Below, piece after piece: positions 20,753 through 34,100 of a stretch of DNA of 64,000 bases. The DNA is from Epiperipatus broadwayi (Eukaryota; Onychophora; Udeonychophora; Euonychophora; Peripatidae), in the NCBI GenBank assembly GCA_028023455.1, contig JAQFVV010012400.1, forward strand, positions 16,239,490 through 16,303,489, given 5' to 3'. The position numbers and the translations under genes are program-made. The notes under the pieces were generated by a model, which was not told the origin of the DNA, searched no databases, and was given only the letters and a program-made list of their open reading frames with translations. Every line of letters begins with the position of its first letter. Position 1 is the first letter of the stretch.

Positions 20753-23134
20753 AAAATACATTAATACAAGCATATACATATATTATATATGTGTACATAA
20801 GAAATTAAAAAGTTTTTTAACTAAAAAATTTCAGAAATAGATGTAAAAACGCACATACCTATCAAGATTGTGACAAAAATCTTTTTTTTTTTTTTTTGTA
20901 GATTTGGCAAGTATATCCACATTTTCTTCAATTACAGAACATCTATCTAATTTACAACACTTGTAATAATAATAAAGATGGTGATGGAAAATATCATTTA
21001 TTAAAAGTAATCAAACCTGTATAGTAATGTTTTATAGTAATGACAAATTACTTAAAAAAACAGTCTTCTAAAATGAATGACATGTAACTAATTATTATTA
21101 AAGTAAGTAATTCAATTAAAAAATTAGTTTTCCTTTCTGCACATATATATTAAAAATGTCACAATGAAAAAATTATTTTAGCATCATAACTGTGGTCAAG
21201 CAATAAAAAAAAAAAGATTCTGATAATGTTAGCATTAATTCACTATTATTTCCTATCTAATCCTTCCAGTAGTCAAGATTCTTATACACCATTGCTTTTT
21301 TATATGGATTTATAGAATGGCTTAAGTGCAAGTCATTAAAATTATGTGGGCATTAATATAGTACTAATTGTAGTAATTTTATGCAAAGGAACCATTATAT
21401 TTTGTAGGTATATTTTTATAAAAATATGAAAACAAAATTTCAATTATGCTTAGTGCCCATTTCATACTTTGCAACTTGTAACCTTTTAATTTCTATATGT
21501 TCCAAGAAAAACTGTAAAGAGGCATATAACTAGATCTGCTTTAAAGATTCAGGCTTTCTTATAATTAAGTTCATGATTCAAACATGTTAAAAGATATTTG
21601 TAAATATGTACACAGTCTCACGGTTAATCTTCAATAAAATACAATAAAGGGAGATATATTTATAAAAATAGGCAGAAACAATATTCTTGCTTAAATGTTC
21701 ATATCATACTTGGCATTAAATCTTTTAATTTCTATATAAAAGTGGGCAAGATAAACCAATATATGAGTAGTCATGCTTTCAAAATTTAATATCTTTTAAA
21801 TGAATTTAAGCATATCATTTGACATTTTGTATATATGTGGGAGATTATTAAATAATCAGACTATTGAAAATAATCAATAAACATACATAAAGATAAGGTA
21901 TATTTATTTTAATAATAAAACAAAACCAAGTGCATTCATATTTTTGTATAAATAAAAATAATTTAAGAATTTTTATTTTTAAGATGTACTTTTAATTATC
22001 AGGATTTTTTTTCATGTTATGTGCAACCGAGGTACCCATTCATTATTAGTCATGAAATGGATATTAGACTATTATTAGCTAGAGCTTCATGATACCCTAT
22101 TACTCTGGGTTACTTATATGGGTATTCCCACACCAACTGTAAAAATAAAAGATATGATGGTAATATAATGAGGTTTCTAAGATTAGTCAAGAAGCTATTA
22201 CACTCCTGTAGGAATAAAACACATGGTTTACTTTACTTTCTCAACTTTTAAAAAATTCAAATTTCGTACTTAATACTTTTTGGTGGGTTTAAAAAAAATG
22301 ATATAATCATTTTAGTGTTCTTAATACTCATTATTATTAAAAACAAAAAATGAACCAAACATTACTATATTTTAAAAGATTATCATAATAAATACAGTTA
22401 TTTCTAGTAATGAAAAAACATTTATTTATATTTATGGTTTGTGTACAGTCCATGCTATGAATATGGGTCATAATATAGATGTACATTCTTTACCATGTAA
22501 GATCAAAGAACCTATTGCAATCTTTAAAAGGTCAGATTGTTTCAATAAATGTGACAATACTGTACCTGAAAACTATCTTCCATTAGGAAGAATTTTTAAA
22601 AACTCAGTTAATCTGAATAGCTTCTGATTTTTTTTTATATCTATTATCATTCCATCTCCACCTTTATATTTCTAAAATTTTCTGTTTGTGTTTTTTATTG
22701 GTCAAATCTTTAACCTTGTTATACATTAATGCTTATAGTGTTTATATAATGGTTTTTATAATAATGTTTATTACCCAGTTGATAGCTGGTGTAACTCAGC
22801 TGAAATATCAATAGGTAGTACTATAAGTCATTAAGTGATGAATTCAGATATCATATACACACATCTACATCTACACATATATCCAATATATATCAATATT
22901 TTTTAAAAGAACTGTGCATTATACTATAAGTAATACTATTTTATTACAAGAACTGTCTCAAAAATGAATGTGTATATTAAAGGGAAATAATGAAATATAC
23001 TGCCATTGAATTAAGAGCTTCATATCACAATGATAATGTCTTCCTGCCATGCAGTGGAGTAAATTTGAAAAATTTTAAACAGGCTTATTTTTATTTCAGG
23101 TCACTGACCCATAGCTAATTCAACAAATTTCCAA
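20753..23134. other. AT-rich DNA, no gene recognised
   Basis: A T-run stands at 20882-20897. A slightly less AT-rich patch at 22020-22160 (CCGAGGTACCCATTCATT) has no frame or fold that I recognise. The 62-codon frame at 22439-22627 is discussed among the rejected items. Confidence 0.5.
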
Positions 23135-23136
23135 TA

Positions 23137-23243
23137 CACCTGGGTCTCTTTTTACGCGGACTTATTTAACACGATTTTGAAGTTACGCGATTCGTGTTTC
23201 ACCAGAAGTGTTAAATAAGACCGCGTAAAAAGAGACCCACATG
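23137..23243. repeat. Palindrome containing a second, inward copy of the TIR
   Basis: CACCTGGGTCTCTTTTTACG through TTATTTAACAC on the left is repeated inverted up to 23243, with two or three differences over ~36 bp. So this 107-bp segment alone looks like a complete miniature element. The larger element may be a compound of it and a distant end. Confidence 0.85.
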
Positions 23244-23337
23244 TATGAACTCCGATAATGCACTATTACTTTAAATAAATTTCGCGCATTTACGTTATAT
23301 TGAAAGTAATAGCACATTATTGGAATTCGACTTTCAT
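23244..23337. repeat. Second small palindrome in the same element
   Basis: GAACTCCGATAATGCACTAT (from about 23248) and, inverted, GAATTCCAATAATGTGCTAT (ending about 23329) form ~30-bp arms with a few mismatches. The loop carries TTTCGCGCATTTACG, another CpG motif copy. Confidence 0.75.
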
Positions 23338-24208
23338 CTTAGTAATTTCAATATTTTCAGTGCTATATAATAATAAGATTTTATGCAATAATGAAATTAA
23401 AATCATAATTTCCACATTTTATGTATACACACATTAAATTTTACAAGATTATAATGTAAATTTGTTCAAACATTGTACGTGTTAATTTTGCATTTTAAAT
23501 CACATTCTGTTTTTGCTTTTTAAAAAAGAACGTAATCAATTATTAATCATTTAGTGTCCACAAGTTTATTTTTAAAAGGTCAGTAATAGCAGTGGGCATA
23601 ATTAAATTTGACAATTAAAATCTGATTTTTAATTGTAATTAACAATTTAAAAATTACTTACTGCGACTTGAAATTAATGTGAAATTTGATTTTTAAACCG
23701 AATTGAAAATTAAAGACAAAAGTAAGAATTTAATTTTTAGTTGTTAGTTTCATAAACAATTAATAAAATCATTGTCTCAAAGACTAATTACTAATTACGT
23801 TGTCACCAGAAAACCACTGTTACAATATGAGTGTGAAGTTGGCGCTAGTTGTTTGCAAGTGTTTTTCGGCAAATAGATATAATAATTAAAACGTGTATAA
23901 AAAATGTAAATTATGCATAAAAATATATTATTTTGAATAAAATTAAATATTATAGTTAAAAAAAGTTTGTCTTGTATCAATTTTTTTCAAATTTGAAATT
24001 TTTATTAGTCATATTTTATTTCCTTATATATTTTTTTGCGCGAATTTTAAAGTAATTTTACGTTGGTGCTTTGCTTTTACGCGAATTTTGAAAAATCACA
24101 GACCGTATCCCCCCTTTTTCAATGTAAATTACGTCTATTTTTGCGCGATTTCGTTTGTGCGTGTTTTCTGAGGAACCTATCTATCGCGTAAAACGAGACC
24201 CAGGTGTA

Positions 24209-25260
24209 CTGGGTAATAAATAGGTATCCAGATATATTTAGCTAAAAAGTAAAGTAATGTTAGAAGAGCAGTCAAACTTACAACATTCTTCTATACAGCA
24301 ACTGGAAAGCCTGGTGAATATGGTCTTTGTTCTATGGTGAGCCATTTTAAAGTTTGGTTTACTTTTCTTATTGCCACAATGAAAGTATGCTTACCCATTA
24401 TATCCACATTTCACAATAATAATTTCAGTTATAGTGGAAGTTGACCATATTAATATCATTATAGTTCTGTTTACATACTGGTAAGCTTGACTTTGTATCA
24501 TCTGATTCCAATAGTTTATTTTCTTAAGTAGACGACACTATGACTACTAGTTTTTTGACAAAGGATTACATGAACTTAGGGTGGTAAATATTCATGGAAT
24601 TCAATTTTTAAAACATTTAAAAAAAAGGAATAATGAGTGTTTATTATTTCAAAAACCATCTCCAACATGCATTTGATTAAAGCTCATTATTTATGATACT
24701 TTATATTCCAGTAAGTTCATAAGCATCTCAGTATTTTATGGTAAGTCTTAGCAAACATATTTTGCAGCTAATGCAAATTAGTTCATTTACCAACTAGTGC
24801 CAAATAGTTGTTAAGATGTATACAGGTAGTTACCAAACAATATTCAAAGCTTATTTAAAAAATCCTTACCTATCTAAATAAATTTTTCAGAGTCCACTTA
24901 ATCTTAAATCTTAGGTTACAGACAAGGCAGATGAATGAGTATAAGGATGGGGGCAAAAAAAAATCATAAAATTTGTAAATTAATAATTAAAATTAAAAAT
25001 GAGGACGAAACAATATATAAACACAAAAAAATCAAAAATCAATATAAATAGCAACCTAACTTTTTCTTCTTTTCCAAGCATGTTCAGATAAGTTCATTTC
25101 CATTTATAATTATATAAATGCACTTAACCTACAGTAAATCGATCATGAGATATTACAAACTAGCAATATTAAAGTAACCTGATGGAAGTGAGAGTAGAAA
25201 AATGCATTTTAATGTTCTACATAAATAGATCATCCAGTGTGTCTGTGTTTTTTCCTGTAC
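24209..25260. other. AT-rich DNA, no gene recognised
   Basis: No coding region or element end was recognised. Confidence 0.5.
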
Positions 25261-25273
25261 TATATGGTTTAAT
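25261..25273. repeat. Target-site duplication, left copy (PLE)
   Basis: TATATGGTTTAAT here is repeated exactly at 26317-26329, at the two ends of the PLE-derived segment. Confidence 0.8.
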
Positions 25274-26316
25274 ACTATATATGTGTGCTATATGCACAGA
25301 TAATGAAGTTAGTATATATATATAATTAGACGCAATATATTAATTTACTTTAAATATAAGAATATTGATTTATTTTAGCCAAGCGCTTTCAAGAGACTTC
25401 TTGCTTTCCTACTCATAGCTGCTGTTGTTAAAACTGCGTTTTAGAAAAGAAAATTTATGCAAAGTGATGCAAATAATTTATAACTTCCATTTTCGGGACA
25501 GGGCAAAGCAGGCTTCTCTTCTATTAATAGACTTAGGATAGCTTGCTATATGAAACGCTTCCCTAATCTTGCGTTTAGCATCGTGTCTTTCTGAGGTGTG
25601 GGTTCGAATTTGTGACCTGTTGTTCTTTCGTGCTCAAAAAGATGGAATTGCCTTCTTGTTTGGTTTTGGTTTTATTGTACAGATATTTGTGCTGGGCCAC
25701 TCTGTTGGCAGTGTTGGTCCTAGTCTCACCATAATATGCGGCCTGGCAGTTGACCTGTGGGCAGATCATTTTGCAGACCTGAGGAGTTAGCTCAGGTGTG
25801 ATTATATTGTTGGAAGTATTGATGTCTGTTTGTATTCGGACGGAACGCTATGTGATGATGAAGTTTTAGATAGCTTATTATTGAGACATTTGACCGGGCC
25901 TTGAATGTATGGTATCAAAATTCTTGGCTTATTATCCTTGATATGGTTGTGGTTAATTTTGTGATAGAATTTATTGACTTTCCTCTTGATAGAAAATTGT
26001 GAGTATCCTATTTTAATTAGATCAGCTGTATATTGGTTAAGGTTGTGCCATTTGTCCGCTTCATATTAAATTATTTGCATCACTTTGTATTAACTTTCTT
26101 TTCTAAAACGCAGTTTTAACAACAGCAGTTATGAGAATGAGAGCAAGAAGTCTCCTGAAAGTGCTTAGCTAAAATAAATCAATATTCTTATATTTAAAAG
26201 TAAATTAATATCTTGCGACTAATTATATATATTTACTAGCGACATTATCTGTGCATAAAATACACACACATATATAGTAGTTTACAATTTTTAATGAAGT
26301 AATAATTCAAGCATTT
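25274..26316 (-). mobile_element. Penelope-like element copy with inverted arms
   Basis: Inverted arms 25274-25482 and 26067-26285 match over ~210 bp; landmarks are GCACAGATAAT, TAAGAATATTGATTTATTTT and AAACTGCGTTTTAGAAAAGA. They surround a 584-bp core that codes on the minus strand for the PLE linker and GIY-YIG endonuclease. About 31 bp (26286-26316) outside the right arm form a one-sided tail at the 5' end in coding orientation. An exact 13-bp TSD flanks the whole. PLEs are known for terminal repeats in inverted as well as direct order, a short tail and variable TSDs. The reverse transcriptase part is absent, so this is a truncated copy. Confidence 0.88.
25488..26066 (-). pseudogene. PLE linker and GIY-YIG endonuclease, frameshifted
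   Basis: The minus strand reads EADKWHNLNQYTADLIKIGY, then KVNKFYHKINHNHIKDNKPR, then ILIPYIQGPVKCLNNKLSK: the region after the RT in PLE proteins. After a frameshift near 25803 comes TPELTPQVCKMICPQVNC, then AAYYGETRTNTANRVAQHK, which is the YxG-x-T-x10-R-x3-H core of the GIY-YIG fold. The Cys pair before it is the CxxxxxC typical of PLE endonucleases. After a second frameshift, KIREAFHIASYPKSINRREA with ALSRKW matches the C-terminal end of the domain. The catalytic Tyr, Arg and His are visible; the frame breaks make it non-coding as it stands. Confidence 0.85.
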
Positions 26317-26329
26317 TATATGGTTTAAT
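26317..26329. repeat. Target-site duplication, right copy (PLE)
   Basis: TATATGGTTTAAT, identical to 25261-25273. Confidence 0.8.
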
Positions 26330-28964
26330 GCAGTTATATAGTAACACACTCAAGAAAGGTTCCTGGAACGAAACTTAACCTGTCATTTAGGTTTTTGATA
26401 TAAAATTGGATTAAAAAAAATGAAATATTAAAATTTCGATCAGTTAATAATACTAATAGCACTGCAGTAATCTTCACCAACTACTCAATTATTATTATTT
26501 ATTTTTAATTACTATTATTATTGCTATCCCCCACTCTTAATCTTACAATTTAAGTTGTCCTATAGCAGCTTTATATATATGCATACATAACATTAAAAAA
26601 AGCACATGTTGATATGAGTAATACTAAATTTTTGACTGCTTTATCACTTTTAAAAAATTAGAAAAATTTAAAACCTCCATCTGCTTCAGATATATTAATT
26701 ACAAGTAAAAATGTCAATCACAAATTATTGCACTAAGAAAAAAAAAGGGGGAACTAAAAAAAAAAATGTTGGCAGTGAGGAAAGTCTAAACCACTTTGAT
26801 AAATATAATTAAATTTAGCATGGCTTTACTCCATTTCATTTTAATATATATATGTATTAGAAACTTAGAAAAAAAAAAAAAATAGAAAAAAAAGTGCAAC
26901 TTTGAAACATTAGAATTCTTCTGACAAGTATAAGATTGGATTTATCAAGATTTGGGAAAGTGATGACAGATACAGATGAAAGAAACGAACCAAATGATTA
27001 TTCAATTACGACAATGGTTTGTTTTTGAAAAGAAATAAATATATAAAAGAGAAAGAGCAAACATATATAAAGTACAGCATCAATCAATCAATCAATCAGC
27101 ATTAACATTACAACTAATAAAAGAATATTTAGATTAGGTGAATATTTGTTTGCATATGTATAAAGACCACCAAATAATAAAGAAAATTTGTTAATAAAAT
27201 TGTAACCAGAAAACAATAGTAATTAGTATTCACCAGCATAAGTGGAACAAGTTTAAATTTGTACACTTCATGATACTCAATTTCACAAGATTCTTCATCA
27301 AACTAAAAAGAAATATATAAGAGAATGAAAAGTAGAATATAAATGAATGAATTGGAGAAAAAAAAATTTTGTTGACAGAAATAATAAAATGTGATTAATG
27401 AAGTGTGGTCAGTAATTAAAGAATTAGTATGTTTCACAAAATGTTATCAGGAGCTCACTGTTAACAACCAACCAATCATATTCATTTCTTCTAAACACCA
27501 ACCTGAAAGTTTGCAAAAATTATTCCTTTTGAATCATTATAATATGGGCCTCCAAAGCATATATGATTAGAGAGCACACTTAAGATTTTGAAATATTGAT
27601 ATTTAAAAAATAAATAGAAGGATTAAAAAATTACTATCATTATCAGCATCATTGTCAATCGATTATGATTATTCCAACATATATATAATAAAAATGAGTA
27701 TTGCAATGACTATATAAACTAATCCATCAACCACAATATGTCCACATTTAGAACAGGCTCTCTCATTATTCTATTATTTGATATTTTATGATGTTATCAA
27801 TTAAACTTAAAGAATTTAACAAACTGTCTAATTTTAATTCTTCATTGTAGGCTATATTTTCCCCATTTTTCCCACGAAAGCACTTTGAGATAAATCTTTA
27901 TTATGTAAATAGGATCCAACTCCTCCATGAAAACCAAACTCAAGTTCATCATAAAATTATATTTCAGAAGACGTATATTGCTCATTCACGATTTTACAAT
28001 AGTAGACTCTATATTATCATATCCAACAAGTGATTAGACATATGAGCTTGCCTTCCTATTTTTAGGATTTTACAAAACATTGTTACATAGATAAGAAGTC
28101 CAATAGTCATTTCAATGCAATAAGTTAGATAAACAACTCAATGTAATTGCAATAATTATATCAATAACTGAAATAAACTATTTTTTAATTTGTTAACAAT
28201 AACATCAGAACATTAAAGTCTATGTTCTAGATATGTTAAGTTATTTTTATTTAAAAACTACCAAGATATTTCAATTAGCTGAAATTCTCAGTTCATAACC
28301 ATTCAAGATAAAAAAAAAAAACTGTCGAGATTCTAAGTCAGTAAGTAATAAGATTGGGGGGGGGGGGGTTTGAACATTAATTACTTAATTTTCAAATTCT
28401 TTAGAAAAGTGCATTGATAAGATAAGAATATTATAATTATCAGCATACTATAAATCTAGAAGTTTTTGCATTTTTAATCAATTCTTATTAAAAACTGTCC
28501 ATCAAACTTACATCCTATTTTAAGTCTGGATTCATGAAGTTACCTATAAATGTTCCAAAGACCACTGTCATAAAAATTTAAAATAAAGTTCCTTGTTTAA
28601 CACTAATTTTTATTTCAAATACTTCAGATTTCCCACGGGTAAAAATATTATTCATCATTTGGTGGATAAACAGTAATTTCAAAGAATGCCATAGACCAGT
28701 TCAGTTTTTTTAATGAGCAGAATATCTTGATCAATTCAATAAAAACAATACCTACAAATCATTCCTTAGTTTCTGTCTAAATTTATCTGACATCAAAAAC
28801 CAGGTCTACAGTATTTCTACATTCTCTAAAATGATATTGAATCTCTGATAAGCATTCATCCATGACTGAAAACAATCTATTCGATAATATCTCTGATGCA
28901 TCTTTACAGTAGAAAACAACAATGATATTCCATGATAACTATTGCACTCTTCTTTATCTATATA
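26330..28964. other. AT-rich DNA with simple repeats, no gene recognised
   Basis: An ATCA tetranucleotide run lies at 27078-27098 and a G13 tract at 28356-28368. No coding pattern. Confidence 0.5.
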
Positions 28965-29069
28965 TTTTTTTTTTCCATGTGTCATAGCATCGGCCGGGAC
29001 GCGAACCCACAACCGTCTGCAACCAACTACTTGCTTGCATGGCGGCTGCGGTATCTCTCAGCTAACAAA
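28965..29069 (-). repeat. Short SINE derived from a Ser/Leu-type tRNA, copy 2
   Basis: On the minus strand: A box TTAGCTGAGAG, GCAGCCGCC, B box GGGTTCGCGTCCC about 57 bp after the A box, then GGCCGATGCTATGACACATG and an A-run. The long A-to-B distance fits class II tRNAs (Ser/Leu) with a long variable arm. There is no extra body: the tRNA head runs almost directly into the A-rich tail. No TSD was found. Confidence 0.8.
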
Positions 29070-29765
29070 GTATTATTTTTAAAATTAAAACAATAGAAAA
29101 TCCTTAAGATCAGTGATACAACTTCAGAGGACTATATATTTTCAACAAATACAAAGCAGATTGAATTTCTATTTCTTAGACTTTATTCTGTGCTCATCAC
29201 AAGCCCTGGGATATATATACTTTATAGCCTGATATATATATACTTTATACTTACATGGAAGTCTGCCATATTTCAAGCATGGCTTTTATATGAAACAGCT
29301 TTAAGAGTGAAGATTATGCAAAATCTTGAAATTTTCGGATTCTCTTATAGCATTAAAATCATATAAATTGATTTTCAGAGATAAGTTTTAAAAAAGTATT
29401 CCAAACAAAGCTTTAAAAGCAGCTAATAAAATATATCTTTTTAAAAGAAAAGAAAAAAACAACTTGCTGTGCACAAGGCATATTACATAGAAAAACAATG
29501 TTTAAAATTAAAGAAGTTTCTTTTTGAATATAGTAAATACAAATAATTGCCTTTACTTTTTACATCCTTAAATAATTTATTGCAGATTAAGGGTTCTCAA
29601 CTTCCTCTTTAAAAACAACAAGAAAAACAAGGCTTATCAGTTGCTATTTGGTGAGAATTTTGTCCTTTCCTTTTCTGTTTTATTCCTTCAGCTAAAAGTA
29701 GTTATACTGAGTATTTACTATCCAATAATTAGATAACCTGCTATGTTGGTAATAGAAAAAAATAC
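29070..29765. other. AT-rich DNA, no gene recognised
   Basis: A short local duplication, GATATATATACTTTATA, occurs twice at about 29211-29249. Confidence 0.5.
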
Positions 29766-29826
29766 TTCAGGTTTTCACTTGAATTTGAACCCAAGTTGTA
29801 ATCACAATTGTCCAAGGCTCCAACAT
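29766..29826 (-). repeat. tRNA-like SINE relic
   Basis: The minus strand reads TTGGAGCCTTGGACAATTGT and, after ~10 nt, the B-box-like TTGGGTTCAAATTCAAG, followed by an A/T-rich end. Only the B box is clear. No related copy with a shared tail was seen in the window. Confidence 0.35.
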
Positions 29827-29900
29827 ATATATATAAAATAAGTTTTTCAATATGACTACTGGGTCATTCTGCATACAATAATATGAGTACTTATCCTAAA

Positions 29901-29960
29901 TAGCTTGATGCAGTGATAGAAGTGGTAGATCATGGAGCTCAAAGTACATGAATAGCAACT
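29901..29960 (+). repeat. Possible tRNA-like SINE relic (family C), copy 1
   Basis: CTTGATGCAGTGATAGAAGT followed by GGAGCTCAAAGTACATGA resembles, in order and spacing, segments at 46281-46337 and 50211-50275. Similarity is loose; it may be a shared tRNA-like head. Confidence 0.25.
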
Positions 29961-30976
29961 TTCCCTGCTCAAACTGTGTATGAACTTCCGATCAAAGAGT
30001 CATTCCAATTTCTATTGTACCATTATGATCTTGTGTAACATAAAATCCTTGATGCAATCCAAAAGTAAAGATCATTGGCTACTAGAGTTGCTAAGAATAA
30101 ATATATAAGAATCTAATTGTAACATTAAATAAGGTCTTTTTTTTCACCCCCATCCTTTACATACATGAAGAAAAAATTATTCTTTGTTCCACAAACTTTC
30201 TAGCTATTATAGCATAAGTACAGTATGTATGTACAAACTGAACTGTTATATATATATATGATAATTTCAGTTCTAAGATAGGTTCACCAATCAATAAAGT
30301 AGAATAGTGGGTCTATTTGATTATGATTGAAGAGATTACATGCCATTTGTTGCTATTCCATTAATGCAACACAATACTTATACTTATTTATGCCATTTAT
30401 TTTCAATGAACTTCGGAGTTTAAAGCTTGATTATAATATAACAATATTTTCATCACTAATATATAGTATTTTACTTGTATGGAATTTATTATAAAATGTT
30501 ATAAAAGCTAAAAATCAGTAGATAAACCAAAGTGAAATTTGTTGTTGTTTTTAAATGATTCCATTCACATTCAGGTATGATATCAGGTCAATATTTTTCG
30601 TCCTATCTTCATTTACTTAGAAAATAAGTAATTAACTTAAAGATTTTTCGCACAAATATACTGTACATATATACATAAACACATGTATGCCAGCAGTAGA
30701 ATATCAAAACAATGTCAAGAAAATTGCAGATAAAAACAAAACAAATATGTAAATGATAGAAAAAACAGACTGTATGGTAAGGTGGTTATTATCTTGGATC
30801 TGTCAGTTACGTGACCTGAAAATGGAATCAAGATGAAACTTGTAAATTTTTGACTGTGGTCAATCCAGTTAGTCATTCAGATATTCTAGTTATTCATAGT
30901 TAGTGATATGCCTGCACAGTATTGTCTTCCCTGATTTTGTGGACAGGTTGGTAGATATTTTTGCCAAGAAATTAGT
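29961..30976. other. AT-rich DNA, no gene recognised
   Basis: A tRNA-like stretch at 30772-30840 (ATGGTAAGGTGGTTATTATC) is too degenerate to call. Confidence 0.45.
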
Positions 30977-31124
30977 TTTTCATGATTATTTATTCATTTA
31001 GATTTAGACAGTTTGGCTATTGACAAGATATCATAAGAAACCTTTGTAGATTTTCATGATTATTTATTCATTTAGATTTAGACAGTTTGGCTATTGACAA
31101 GATATCTTAAGAAACCTTTGTAGA
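30977..31124. repeat. 74-bp tandem duplication
   Basis: TTTTCATGATTATTTATTCA opens two adjacent 74-bp units (30977 and 31051). They differ at only one base (ATATCATAAG against ATATCTTAAG). This is a recent duplication. Confidence 0.95.
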
Positions 31125-34100
31125 TTCCAACTATGAAATCAATTCATTAGAGCATTATTAGAGTCTTCCATTCTGCCACTGTAACCATAAATCTATCACT
31201 ATATGGTTCATAGTTTGTATTTGGACACATTTATAAAGATCAGTGACTGATATAATTCCATTTATGAAGAAGATGAGCACAACAACCAGGAATTGTCCTG
31301 AATCTGCTAATGAGACTCCAGTTGCATCTAGGAAGATCAAATGCAGCTGGTTTTATTGTTGGATCAGGAAATGTAAATTTATTTGGAATCTCATAAGAAT
31401 TCTATTTTCAAAGCCAAGATTCCTCAATTGTAGATTCTTGGTTAAATATTCAAAAAGGAGATCTTGATTTGAGATGAGTTGAGTCTAGGTAATGAGATTA
31501 TATCTTGGGGTTAGTGACAGGTCTGATCTGCTTGATAGTTTTTTATACACTTTTTGTGAATCAATTTCTCTTCTAATATCTATATAAAACAACAATAGCG
31601 AAGTCATTGTATTGTAAAGGAATAGCCTTAAGTGTACAAAAAATATTTCCCATAGTAATATTTAATCAAGTATTCAAAAGTTTTGTGTGAGAACTTTTCC
31701 TCTAAACAGAGCACAATAATCACCAACAGATTAGCTAATTTTAAAAAGCTGCTCATGAAGTATTTGTATCACAGTCATAAAGAATGCCAGACAACTTTCC
31801 ACTGAGGTCATACCTAAAAATTAATTTTGATTTAACCTTAGATAAATTATTTTAGCTAGAAAAATTATATAGCTATTAAAAATAACAAATGATAATATCA
31901 AAAGGAAGAAATAAATAAGACTATAATTAATTAAAGAAAATGCCCTGCATGGTTTCAGGTAATAGTCGAATGGCAGACTCTGAGACTCATCTGGTGATAA
32001 AATTTCTTATAAACTCCATAGCCATAACTCATCCGATGATGATGATTATTATTACTGAAAATAATATTGACATGCATGGGCATATATAGCGTATAAAGTA
32101 TATTAATTTCAAACCTAACAACAGTTAAGAATAAAGCAATCAAATTAGCACTCTTTGTTTTTATTTGCTGAATCTATGATATTATACCAACTATTTATTA
32201 GGAGCACACACACACACACACAAATTGAATTCTATTTTAAAGCAAAAATTCTTTTGAAATAAATTTCTATACCTATCAGATTCATGATTTAGATAAATAA
32301 TGAATTTATAAAAGCTTTAGGTTTGCACTTTGATATGCTTAGGAAAAATCAAATCAAAACCCTGCTATAATTTTAATTTAAACAATCAATATTACTATTT
32401 CTATATTGTATATGAAATTATGTAGAAAATTCATGACTTCTAGAAAACAAATTGATTAAATATGTCCAAGTAGTTTAACTTATATCCTATCTTGTCAAAA
32501 TCTTATTGCAAAAACCATTCATTAGAACCTGATGCTCTGTTATTATTTCATGTTTCATGTATAGTTGACTAAAATAGGGAGATTATCAAATTTTATTCAG
32601 TATTATAAATATATTTTGCAGCAGCAGACACAATTCTAAGAGAATATAAGTATATGAAATAGATCCAGTGCATATCCTTAGCTGAAAATTCAAAATATAA
32701 AATATCAATCACCTTCCAAAAACACGTTTTTGCAGCAATGATACCTTGTGAATAATATAGTCTGAATTTCCACAGACTTTATATTTATTCACAAGGTATC
32801 ACTGATGGGGGAAAAAACCTTTGGGAAAGACTTTTTGCTGGTTTGGGAGATGATTGAAATATTATATATATTGGTGAATATAACTGAAAGAAATCGGGCA
32901 GTGAGTCAAATGAAAGTTTAAGAACATCTCAAAAGCATCTCCCAAAGATTTCTATACAGAGAAAATCAGTCAAAGGATTGTTCCACATGAAAGAACATGG
33001 GAATGTAGACTAGCAGACAAAAGATACAACACAAAATCAATTCACTAAACAGAAAAATGACTAATCATGTAAACAAATAATATATAAGGAAATTAAGTCT
33101 CCATAAGTTAAGAGAAATCCCTTCATCGAATATTTTCTAATTTATTCCTAACTACTGTCTACAAACTAAAGATAAATTCCAAAAAAAAAAAAAGAAGAAG
33201 CAAAACTTAAATATGATGAATTTTAATGATAATAATGAGGAGTTTTAAGAAGGTGGTAAGAAATGGTAACCTAGAATCAATTATAATCAAATGTTTTATC
33301 ACTTGATCTTAATATACCTTTCCCAATACAGCTGTTTATAGAAATTTAACATGCATATAAATAAACGATGCAATACAGAACTCATAAGCGATTAATTGGT
33401 AATCAATGGCAGTAGTAGTTCTATGCAATTATTGTCAGAACGATCTATAAAAGATAACTTTAAACTCTAATACTTTTAGCCAATAATTTTAAATGACTCA
33501 ATAAATCAAATCAGCCTTTGGATAATGTATTTGTCATATTTGTAAGCGTTCTCAACTAGGCAACTGGGTAAATAACCAAGTGATAATCATCATTACTGTT
33601 TACGATATAACTTGCCACTCTAAAAATAATTTATTCCAGCATCTCAATTTAGAATAACATGTCATCCGAGTGCATTAGTCACTTTTTTTTTTTGTCAATA
33701 TAAAATACTCAAAAAATACATTTGTTCTTCCTAATTATTTATGTTAAATTAATATGATCAAATCTCATGGAATCGAATTAGCTAGCTAATCGAGAATCTT
33801 TTATTTTATTTTTAGTCTAGCAAGGTACCAAAACATATATATCAACACGCACATATAATCTAGGAAACAATACACACAAATTTTTTCTGGAAGATAATTA
33901 AAATTACCAATCAGAAAAATATCACGACAATATTTCATTCTTTAACATTATGAAGAAAAAGGGTTAACATTGCAATTTGTAAATAGATATTACCTATGTG
34001 CATAATTATATCATAGTCGCACATATACTCGTAATTATTATTCAAGATAATATTATGTAATCTTATTCAAAATGAACTAGGTAAGGTAATGAAAAAGAAA

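Larger units (their letters stand above)
23135..24208. mobile_element. Non-autonomous DNA transposon with TA target duplication
   Basis: The ends are TA-CACCTGGGTCTCTTTTTACG at 23135 and, inverted, TA-CACCTGGGTCTCGTTTTACG ending at 24208. TA outside both TIRs fits a TA target duplication as in Tc1/mariner. CpG-containing motifs of the type TTACGCGAATTTT or TTTGCGCGATTT recur at both ends (23152, 23183, 23277, 24036, 24077, 24140, 24184). They are a candidate transposase-binding array and stand out sharply in AT-rich DNA. The interior carries two small palindromes and no transposase. About 1.07 kb. Confidence 0.85.

Noticed and set aside
22439-22627. 62-codon frame with VHSLPCKI, faintly like the start of RNase H2 subunit C
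   Set aside because: Only about eight residues agree; the following residues do not fit the family, and no further exon is seen.
25274-25482. Hammerhead ribozyme expected in the PLE arm
   Set aside because: No CTGANGA followed by GAAA was found on either strand of the arms.
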